Shown here: positions 1 to 5,714 of the stretch, piece after piece | Numbering within the stretch: position 1 is the first letter of the stretch | Layout: every line of letters starts with the position of its first letter | Source of the DNA: an uncultured Saprospiraceae bacterium | GTDB lineage: Bacteria; Bacteroidota; Bacteroidia; Chitinophagales; Saprospiraceae | NCBI GenBank assembly: GCA_937921525.1 | Contig: CAKZUM010000738.1 | Span: 1 to 17,634 of the forward strand | Length of the DNA stretch: 17,634 nt | Reading direction: 5' to 3' | Made by a program: the position numbers and the translations under genes | Notes under the pieces: model-generated | The model's database searches: none | Told to the model about the DNA's origin: nothing | Seen by the model: only the letters and a program-made list of their open reading frames with translations

Positions 1-137
1 CAGTTGAAAGCCACCATACAGGTATGTCACGCTCTCGACCTACTGAACACATCTAATACAGGCGACCTATAAAATCATTTAAATCTGCGTTGAATTATGC
101 GTATTTAGACATCTAGTTCCTTAAGTTGACGACATTC

Positions 138-198
138 CACTTGCAGTAGTCCAATGAAACGTGCAGCTTGATCGGACCACTGCAAGTGATCCGATCAA
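138..198. repeat. imperfect 14-bp hairpin with a competing 10-bp upstream arm
   Basis: Positions 168-176 (TTGATCGGA) pair perfectly with 190-198 (TCCGATCAA). Inside, after one C-A mismatch (177/189), CACT (178-181) pairs with AGTG (185-188) around a GCA loop. In addition, 138-147 (CACTTGCAGT) is perfectly complementary to 179-188 (ACTGCAAGTG), so the inner half of the hairpin could pair with the upstream arm instead. The two pairings are mutually exclusive. It lies downstream of rlmF on the minus strand. The long stem and 3-nt loop resemble the other intergenic hairpins in this window. Function unknown. Confidence 0.75.
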
Positions 199-232
199 TT
201 TCAGAAAAATGCCCCTGAATTGTTTTACACTC

Positions 233-251
233 ATTAAATATTATATTTAAT
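233..251. repeat. 19-bp AT palindrome just past the rlmF stop
   Basis: ATTAAATAT (233-241), one central T, then ATATTTAAT (243-251): a perfect 9-bp inverted repeat of pure A/T. It sits 13 bp beyond the rlmF stop codon on the minus strand. It could help end transcription, but it has no GC stem or clear U-tract, so no terminator is claimed. Confidence 0.5.
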
Positions 252-264
252 CTTTCCCAAGTAC

Positions 265-1227
265 TCACCATCTAAAGTCTTTCCATTTTTCTTGCTGCAC
301 TTTCGTTAAAAAAGTCCAAGCTACTATTCGGCTAATTTTCTGTCCTTGTCCCATTTCAACCGTTTTCACCAAGCTTGCTTTTTCTTGCTCCAATGCTTGA
401 TAGACCTTTTTAAGCGTAGTCTGTTTGGAGACCAAAGTCGAAAACCAAAAACAAGAAGTCGAAAATTGTTTACTCTCCTTTATCATCTTTTTTATAAAAG
501 CTACTTCTCCCCCTTCATACCATAATTCATTACTCTGACCTCCAAAATTTAATTGGATTTTTTTTACTTTTTCTTTTTTTAAATTCCTTAATTTTCGAAG
601 GCTGCTTGCTTGTGCTTCTTTTGCGGAGGCATGGAAAGGGGGATTGCAAATAGTTAAATCTATGACCTCCTCTTCTTGAATGATTCCTTGAAAAATATTC
701 TTTTTATTGAGTTGCTGCCTTATCTCAATCTTATCCTTCAAGGAAGGATTTGAAACTATAATAGCTTTGGCGGATTGAAGGGCGACTGTATCAATATCTG
801 CCCCGATAAAAGACCAACCATATTCTTTGTTTCCTATAATTGGATATACACAATTTGCACCCACACCTATATCTAAGCATTTTATTTTTGAACCTCTTGG
901 AATATTTTGCTCCTCTTGATCGCCTAATACATCCGCAATATGGTGTATATAATCTGCTCTACCGGGGATGGGGGGTACTAAATAATTGGCTGGAATCTGC
1001 CATTCTATTATTTCGTAATATTCCATCAAGAGTGCCTTATTCAATAATTGGACGGCTACTGCGTTAGCAAAATCAATCGACGATTTTCCATATTTATTGT
1101 CTTGTACATATGGCGCTAGGGCTGGACAGGTTTTGATTAGTTTTTTGAAGTTATATCCTTGACGATGTTTGTTTCTTGGGTGTAGTTTGGCTTTGGTGGG
1201 GGCTTGTTTTTTTTTGTTGTCTTGCAT
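265..1227 (-). CDS. rlmF: RlmF, 23S rRNA (adenine(1618)-N6)-methyltransferase
   Basis: This 320-aa cytoplasmic protein fits the RlmF/YbiN family, which uses S-adenosylmethionine to methylate N6 of A1618 (E. coli numbering) in 23S rRNA. Visible hallmarks are the N-terminal 'LHPRNKHRQGY' segment (about residues 15-25), the 'PPIPGRADYIHH' motif (85-96), SAM-binding motif I 'CLDIGVGANCVYP' (117-129) and the N6-adenine methyltransferase tetrapeptide NPPF (195-198). Length is normal for the family. The start chosen is the ATG at 1227; 15 nt upstream on this strand lies a perfect 8-bp hairpin (1243-1261), which might affect ribosome access. It follows the HAD phosphatase gene in the same direction after about 190 bp filled with four palindromes, so co-transcription is possible but uncertain. 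Confidence 0.93.
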   Translation of the reverse strand: MQDNKKKQAPTKAKLHPRNKHRQGYNFKKLIKTCPALAPYVQDNKYGKSSIDFANAVAVQLLNKALLMEYYEIIEWQIPANYLVPPIPGRADYIHHIADVLGDQEEQNIPRGSKIKCLDIGVGANCVYPIIGNKEYGWSFIGADIDTVALQSAKAIIVSNPSLKDKIEIRQQLNKKNIFQGIIQEEEVIDLTICNPPFHASAKEAQASSLRKLRNLKKEKVKKIQLNFGGQSNELWYEGGEVAFIKKMIKESKQFSTSCFWFSTLVSKQTTLKKVYQALEQEKASLVKTVEMGQGQKISRIVAWTFLTKVQQEKWKDFRW

Positions 1228-1242
1228 GTATGTTTTTTGCTT

Positions 1243-1289
1243 CCTCGGATTTCATCCGAGGTTATTCGTGTTCAACCACTCCGTGGTTG
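1243..1289 (+). repeat. dispersed 47-bp double-hairpin repeat, copy 1
   Basis: Two hairpins separated by an 11-nt linker. Hairpin 1 is CCTCGGAT-TTC-ATCCGAGG (1243-1261); hairpin 2 is CAACCAC-TCC-GTGGTTG (1273-1289). A second copy lies in the opposite orientation at 10531-10577 and matches at 44 of 47 positions. Two of the three differences are a compensatory pair (C-G to T-A) inside the second stem. This looks like a REP-type intergenic element of the kind mobilised by RAYT transposases; no such transposase is in the window. Confidence 0.85.
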
Positions 1290-1312
1290 TTGGGATAATA
1301 CTGTCTTTGGAA

Positions 1313-1345
1313 TGGATCGTCGAGGTTTGTAACCTCGACGATCCA
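1313..1345. repeat. perfect 15-bp hairpin with TGT loop
   Basis: TGGATCGTCGAGGTT (1313-1327), loop TGT (1328-1330), AACCTCGACGATCCA (1331-1345). All 15 pairs match. It lies in the leader between the HAD gene and rlmF, between the 47-bp repeat and a still longer hairpin. A T-tract is absent on both sides, so it is not an ordinary terminator. Confidence 0.9.
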
Positions 1346-1349
1346 AGAT

Positions 1350-1394
1350 TAGACAAAGTGAGCGACACTTTGAAAGTGTCGCTCACTTTGTCTA
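1350..1394. repeat. perfect 21-bp hairpin with TGA loop
   Basis: The left arm spans 1350-1370, the loop TGA is 1371-1373, and the right arm spans 1374-1394, with 21 uninterrupted pairs. The core CGACACTTT/AAAGTGTCG reappears in the hairpin at 2854-2889. It ends 19 bp past the HAD stop codon on the minus strand and could act as a transcription barrier or 3'-end stabiliser, but no U-tract follows in that direction. Confidence 0.9.
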
Positions 1395-1413
1395 TCTTTA
1401 AACGCATACCCAA

Positions 1414-2106
1414 TTAAATAGGCGGGACTGCTTCTTTTACATATTGCATAAAGGTAGGTATATCTAAATAATTCTTTACCACATGACGAACGCCTTCCTT
1501 TTTTAATACCTCTACATCCCCTTTTAATCGTACGCCTATCAATGGAATTTGCATATCCCTCGTTGTTTTTACATCCCAAATGGCATCTCCCACATAAATA
1601 ACCCGATCGAAGGAAGCTTGTATTTTATTAGCATTTGCCAACACTTCTTCGATGATCTCGTGTCTTGTGGTTTTGCCATCCGCACCACTAATTATTAAAG
1701 GGGTAGTCGGAATATTTACAAAATCTAACTTCATCACGGCAGGAGCTTTCCAGCCACCAGTAGCTATTCCAACCGTATAATCTGAATCATTTATTAGGAA
1801 CTCCAGGAGCTTCTTAGCACCAGGTACTATTTTGTATTCCGTAGGCCTAAATGTTCTATTTTTGGTGATTGTAGCTAAAAAACTTGCTTTAAATTGGGAG
1901 CGCTCCTTTTCAGTGACGGCTCTTTGAAAATGTTGCTCAATCACTGTTTTTAAAATAGTATCATCTGTTACGTGTGGATAAGTGCTCCAATCAATGGAGG
2001 GAAATGGTAGTCCGTAAGTATCTTCATAGATTTGGGCAAAAGCTTTGCTGTCTAACTTATTGGAGTACACTAGAGTGGCATCTACATCGAATATTATTAA
2101 GGGCAT
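1414..2106 (-). CDS. HAD-superfamily hydrolase (phosphatase, subfamily I cap)
   Basis: A 230-aa cytoplasmic haloacid-dehalogenase-type hydrolase, probably a phosphomonoesterase. Motif I is DVDAT, with nucleophile D7 and acid/base D9; motif II is the ATGG segment (T116); the motif III lysine is likely K145 in 'DGKTTRHE'; motif IV is 'VGDAIWDVKTTR' with D174 and D178. Residues about 15-90 form a predominantly helical region where subfamily I enzymes carry their C1 cap. The layout recalls phosphoglycolate phosphatase-like enzymes, but the substrate cannot be read from sequence. The ATG at 2106 places motif I at residue 7, as is normal. It is transcribed divergently from the small secreted protein at 2255 and lies upstream of rlmF on the same strand, with palindromes between. 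Confidence 0.88.
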   Translation of the reverse strand: MPLIIFDVDATLVYSNKLDSKAFAQIYEDTYGLPFPSIDWSTYPHVTDDTILKTVIEQHFQRAVTEKERSQFKASFLATITKNRTFRPTEYKIVPGAKKLLEFLINDSDYTVGIATGGWKAPAVMKLDFVNIPTTPLIISGADGKTTRHEIIEEVLANANKIQASFDRVIYVGDAIWDVKTTRDMQIPLIGVRLKGDVEVLKKEGVRHVVKNYLDIPTFMQYVKEAVPPI

Positions 2107-2179
2107 ATAGTAACTTTATAGTTAATGCATGAATTTACGAAAGTTTTAACACTCTTTTAGTATAAAAATACGTCTTAAA

Positions 2180-2223
2180 ATAGTTAAGTTCAGATAGGTA
2201 AAAAATCCTCCTAACCTAACTAT
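2180..2223 (+). repeat. imperfect hairpin in the leader of the 2255 gene
   Basis: ATAGTTAAG (2180-2188) pairs with CCTAACTAT (2215-2223) with one mismatch, and TAGG (2195-2198) pairs with CCTA (2210-2213). It lies in the divergent gap, about 30 bp before the start at 2255. It could be a leader structure or an operator; the signal is weak. Confidence 0.35.
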
Positions 2224-2254
2224 AGTTTCTAATCAAACCGAAAAAATATAAATC

Positions 2255-2737
2255 ATGAGAATTTCATTATTATTAATACTTGGTCTTTTTATCCAAACAT
2301 CCATTTTCGCTCAAACAGAACAAGATCAGCCCGCTACAGAATCTATGGAGCAAGAATTGCAAAAGCAATTAAAAGATATGACGGGAATGTTTGGTGATTT
2401 AAAAATAGATACCATGTTATTAAAAGGTCTAAATTTAGATCAATTAAATCTAGAAAATCTGAATATCGAAGATTTAATGAATGGTAAGATGTTATCTCCA
2501 GAAGGTCTTGGCGGAATGGATATGGAAGCCATGATGAAGATGATGGAACAGAGTCTACAAGGAATGGATTTAGGGAATTTGGAAGAATTACTAGGCCCTT
2601 TGATGGGCGGTGATTTGGGGCAAATTTTTCCACAACAAGAAGGGCAAGAGGAACAAGAAAATGCACCACGTGGAGAAGATGGTAAACCTGTACAAAAGAA
2701 GAAGAAAAAATCTACCAAGAAAATCTATAAATTGTAA
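2255..2737 (+). CDS. small secreted low-complexity protein, function unknown
   Basis: A 160-aa protein not recognised as any named family. Residues 1-20 are a signal peptide with probable cleavage after Phe-Ala-Gln. The mature part starts with a charged helix (about 28-45). Next comes a segment rich in Leu, Asn, Asp and Met (50-120), with short repeated words such as 'LNLDQLNLENLNIEDL' and several Gly-Gly and Met-Met steps. An acidic Gln/Glu stretch (125-140) and a very basic tail (148-160, mostly Lys) follow. The leucine-spaced section could form a small solenoid or helical surface. The gene is divergent from the HAD phosphatase and convergent with the metalloprotease, and is followed by a hairpin plus T-run. 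The ATG at 2255 gives a complete signal peptide. It is probably periplasmic or envelope-associated. Confidence 0.7.
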   Translation: MRISLLLILGLFIQTSIFAQTEQDQPATESMEQELQKQLKDMTGMFGDLKIDTMLLKGLNLDQLNLENLNIEDLMNGKMLSPEGLGGMDMEAMMKMMEQSLQGMDLGNLEELLGPLMGGDLGQIFPQQEGQEEQENAPRGEDGKPVQKKKKKSTKKIYKL

Positions 2738-2820
2738 GAGCACGCTGAGACTGTTCAATAAACTGTGTCAAAAATAAAACGACCTTTTTATACAAATCTA
2801 GTTGTCAACACTTTGTAAGT

Positions 2821-2846
2821 TTGACACCTGAACTTGACACCTGAAC
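2821..2846 (+). repeat. 13-bp tandem direct repeat (two units)
   Basis: TTGACACCTGAAC occurs at 2821-2833 and again, exactly, at 2834-2846. It lies between two convergent genes, just before a terminator-like hairpin. The GACACC word recurs in that hairpin (2863-2868). Confidence 0.85.
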
Positions 2847-2853
2847 TTTCTCC

Positions 2854-2892
2854 AAAGTGTCGGACACCTACGAAGGTATTCGACACTTTTTT
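2854..2892 (+). terminator. hairpin plus T6, probable terminator of the 2255 gene
   Basis: The left arm 2854-2869 (AAAGTGTCGGACACCT) pairs with 2874-2889 (AGGTATTCGACACTTT) with two mismatches around a 4-nt loop. The right arm runs into six Ts (2887-2892). On the plus strand this fits a Rho-independent terminator after the small secreted protein. On the minus strand no clear U-tract follows. The outer arms AAAGTGTCG/CGACACTTT match the core of the 1350-1394 hairpin in inverted arrangement. Confidence 0.65.
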
Positions 2893-2909
2893 ATAGCCTA
2901 TTACCACTC

Positions 2910-5171
2910 TTATTCCGCCAACACACTCACCTTACTACGATTAGCTTTCCATAGATTATAATCTTGATTATTAATAACACCATTCCCATCTGCATCAGCA
3001 GGTACATATACATTGATAGCAGAACTATTCAGTTTCCATAAGTTAAAATCCTGATTATTGATAATTCCATTTCCATCGAAATCTCCTGAATTTAATAGAA
3101 ATTTATCATCAATTAATTTTTGCTGCGATTCTCCCATTGTAGCAGACGCTGATAGCGTAAAATCAAAAGTCGTTGGAGTCGTCTGAAAAAAATGGGGTTC
3201 TCTACTAATGATAGGCAAATGACTCCGATGGTAAATTGCTACATGAAAACTATCATTTTGAAGTAAACCAAAATCTATTTCTTCATCACCATCTGTATCA
3301 ACAATATACCCATCCTTTCTTAATAAAACAGCCTTTTGATGGGCAACAACAGAGGTATTATTGACTTCTCTTAATTGGACTAATATCCAATCTACTACAT
3401 TGGTTAGACCAGATTCTAAAGTCTCTGTCCCTTGATAATCGTAAGGACTATCATGGTATGGTTGGTCTTTTGGTATAAGATTACTTAAACTCATTATTGC
3501 TTCCATCTCACCCGATACACGATCAAATAAACCTTCTAATAAAACTTTTATGTATGCGGTGGGTTTTGCTGCAGGTGTGGCTACATCAGAACAACCATCA
3601 TAATGTGTCATTACTGGGCGGCTAGTAATACAGTTTCTTTCAACACTTAAATCTACTTTATAATTACCGGCCGCAATAGCCCCCTCATTAAGATGTCTTC
3701 TTTCTTGTCCATTAGCTATAGCAAAGTGCATGACTTCTTCTTCGTCTATTACATGCCCTAAGCCCAAGGCATGACCTAATTCGTGTAAAGCAATACTCTC
3801 AAAGTCAAATTGAAAATTACTAGTACTTGTATTTTCTTCTCCAAAATTCCACTCATAACCACTCAATAAGTTAGCATTGGGTGTAAATTCTACATCAAAC
3901 TCCCTCACACTCCAAAGTGTATTCATCCCCAAACATTTAGTGCTTCCTAATGCTTTATAACGGGTAGTTGCCAAGCCTAAAATACCTGCTGGCAAATCGG
4001 CACTATACTGAACAACACACAGATCATCCTTGACGACGCCTGCCGTTGTGCCTGTTTTATCTACTATCCAATTAACTTTTGTTCCACATCTCCAAGTATT
4101 TACTGCTCGTTCAAAGGCTGCTACCGCTATTGGATCTATCCCAAATCCAGAAGAAGTATTAAATCGAATCGTGTAGCCACCACGTCCATCAACATTTAAT
4201 AATTTAGGCATTTGACGAGTGTGTTGATCAAAATCTCTGTAATTACTATACACAGGATTTAAAGTCCACTCTATTACAATATCTGCACTATTGATTAGTA
4301 TGCCAGAATTATTTTTCACTTCGACCACACCTGTTCCTGCAAAGTGGGGTATTTTAACACGGATTTCGTCATTACGCCAATAAACAATATCCGTCTCATA
4401 GTCAATTATTTCTTTACTAATTCCACCAGTATTACTACTACTAAACTGAACAAATCCAACGGAATTTCCGAAATTACTCCCCTGTATAATAAGTTCCTTT
4501 TCTTCTTCTATTGATCCGCCAACAAATGTATTAGTCGTTTCGCCTAAGCCATTTTTTAGTATTAAGGTATTTTTATTGGCTGCTTTTCTGGGTAGTTCAT
4601 GAGTTCGAGATCTAAAAACAACACCACTAGGTTGTAAGGCTTTCACTTGTGCTTTCTCAAATATCTTGTCTACTAAAACATCTTCTAAAAGTGATTCTTT
4701 AGTGATCGGCTCTATATATTTTCCTTCTTGCAAAGGCAACACTCCTTGCATATATGCATATGGTTGGAAATAGGTATTTGCTAATTTGGAGGTTGCTAAC
4801 TGAGGCTGGATTTTGTGAATAGGGGCTCTTTTTAAAAATACGCAATACTCCATTCCCGTATGCATTTCTATATTGGGAAAAACTACTTGGGCATCTTCTC
4901 CAACGACCCCTCCAGGGACTATGACATTGATAAATTCCTGTCGATTTCCATCTTTTAAATAGGCCGTAACTCGTAATTGGTGATTGGTATATATATTGCT
5001 ATTTGTCGCATCCCAGTAGGAGTGACTAGAGACTAATTTTGCCAAAACAATTTGTTCTGCCCGTTCTGCTCTATCGCCTAATTCAATTGGTATGACAGTA
5101 GAAAAGCCCTCTATTGCTATCCAAAAAAATAAACACAAAAATATAATACACCTAAAGACGGATTGCATCAT
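2910..5171 (-). CDS. secreted matrixin-like zinc metalloprotease with IPT/TIG and dockerin-like repeats
   Basis: A 753-aa exported protease. An N-terminal signal/hydrophobic segment covers about 1-24. An IPT/TIG-like beta-sandwich lies around 203-300 ('ELIIQGSNFGNSVGFVQF'). The metzincin catalytic site HELGHALGLGH is at 463-473: three zinc His (463, 467, 473) and general base E464, with a probable Met-turn at M481. Residues about 590-655 carry a Bacteroidota-type module with 'LLRKDGYIVDTDG' and 'AIYHRSHLPIIS'. The C-terminus has two calcium-loop repeats, DFDGNGIINNQD (697-708) and DADGNGVINNQD (726-737), which fit dockerin type I: DxDxNG then D at +11. No recognisable type IX secretion C-terminal domain follows; the protein ends soon after the second repeat. 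The mature enzyme probably acts outside the cell on proteins. No substrate or cohesin partner is visible here. Confidence 0.85.
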   Translation of the reverse strand: MMQSVFRCIIFLCLFFWIAIEGFSTVIPIELGDRAERAEQIVLAKLVSSHSYWDATNSNIYTNHQLRVTAYLKDGNRQEFINVIVPGGVVGEDAQVVFPNIEMHTGMEYCVFLKRAPIHKIQPQLATSKLANTYFQPYAYMQGVLPLQEGKYIEPITKESLLEDVLVDKIFEKAQVKALQPSGVVFRSRTHELPRKAANKNTLILKNGLGETTNTFVGGSIEEEKELIIQGSNFGNSVGFVQFSSSNTGGISKEIIDYETDIVYWRNDEIRVKIPHFAGTGVVEVKNNSGILINSADIVIEWTLNPVYSNYRDFDQHTRQMPKLLNVDGRGGYTIRFNTSSGFGIDPIAVAAFERAVNTWRCGTKVNWIVDKTGTTAGVVKDDLCVVQYSADLPAGILGLATTRYKALGSTKCLGMNTLWSVREFDVEFTPNANLLSGYEWNFGEENTSTSNFQFDFESIALHELGHALGLGHVIDEEEVMHFAIANGQERRHLNEGAIAAGNYKVDLSVERNCITSRPVMTHYDGCSDVATPAAKPTAYIKVLLEGLFDRVSGEMEAIMSLSNLIPKDQPYHDSPYDYQGTETLESGLTNVVDWILVQLREVNNTSVVAHQKAVLLRKDGYIVDTDGDEEIDFGLLQNDSFHVAIYHRSHLPIISREPHFFQTTPTTFDFTLSASATMGESQQKLIDDKFLLNSGDFDGNGIINNQDFNLWKLNSSAINVYVPADADGNGVINNQDYNLWKANRSKVSVLAE

Positions 5172-5714
5172 TATAGCTTGTTTTTATTAAAAAGTAGAGG
5201 GGAATAGTTCTATAATATAAGGAAGTTGTTTGAAAATGACTTGGTGCATTTTAGATTACTAAATTAAGATAAACAATAATCTTAATAGCGGCCAACTTAT
5301 TTTTGATTTTCTCTAAATTTGGTGCATCTGAAATCAGACTGCAAATAAGGACGAGTATTAACTACTAAAACGCCGATGTTGATTTGATTGACTCTACTGG
5401 AAGGAAATCGAGACAGCTATAAGCTGGTGTCTGATTAAAAATATTATCAAATCTAAGAATAAATCAACGCGATAACTTACCATCAATTATCATTTTGTGA
5501 CAGTCAATATATAAGAAAAACTGCTTTAAAATTAATATTTAGTAACAAAACAGTAATCTAATACTAGTCTAGTTATTTTGTAATCAACAACATTAGATAT
5601 ACTTCAACTTATTCACTACCTTAGCTTTTATACATTGAAGTTGTTTAAAAATATATAACTGACTTATCAATTAAAATTAATTCATCCATTTACGCCAATT
5701 CAAAATTATTAACT
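5172..5714. other. 543-bp divergent intergenic region
   Basis: No gene is seen. It separates the divergent metalloprotease and amidohydrolase A genes, so it should hold both promoters. Visible structure: ATTAAGAT (5263-5270)/ATCTTAAT (5279-5286), a perfect 8-bp hairpin; a short direct repeat TTGGTGCAT near 5241 and 5319; and long-range, interleaved 8-bp inverted pairs (AATCAGAC with GTCTGATT, GTTGATTT with AAATCAAC) between about 5330 and 5470. A weak promoter-like pair for the plus strand is TTTTG (5576-5580) and TATACTT (5598-5604), but it fits the Bacteroidota consensus poorly. Confidence 0.5.

Larger units (their letters stand above)
1..264. other. left-edge stretch without a confident gene
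   Basis: No convincing coding region is seen. One plus frame is open from the edge to a stop at 70-72 (23 codons), and one minus frame starting near 53 runs off the left edge. Neither gives a recognisable protein, so a gene end entering from the left is possible but unsupported. The stretch does hold a long hairpin (168-198), an upstream half-copy of its tip (138-147) and an AT palindrome (233-251) just past the rlmF stop codon. Confidence 0.4.

Noticed and set aside
1..72. Open frame of 23 codons from the left edge to a stop at 70-72, and a minus frame running off the edge
   Set aside because: Too short and without recognisable protein signature; cannot be told from chance at a window boundary.
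138..198. H-type pseudoknot
   Set aside because: The arm order is right, but only one nucleotide is available to cross a 10-bp stem, so both stems cannot form at once. Reported instead as alternative hairpins.
1243..1394. CRISPR array
   Set aside because: The hairpins have different sequences and spacings; there is no repeated unit with regular spacers and no cas gene.
1169..1417. Plus-strand open frame over the palindromes, sharing a peptide with a frame near 10600
   Set aside because: The shared peptide is just the translated 47-bp repeat; the frame overlaps rlmF and the repeats and has no independent coding evidence.
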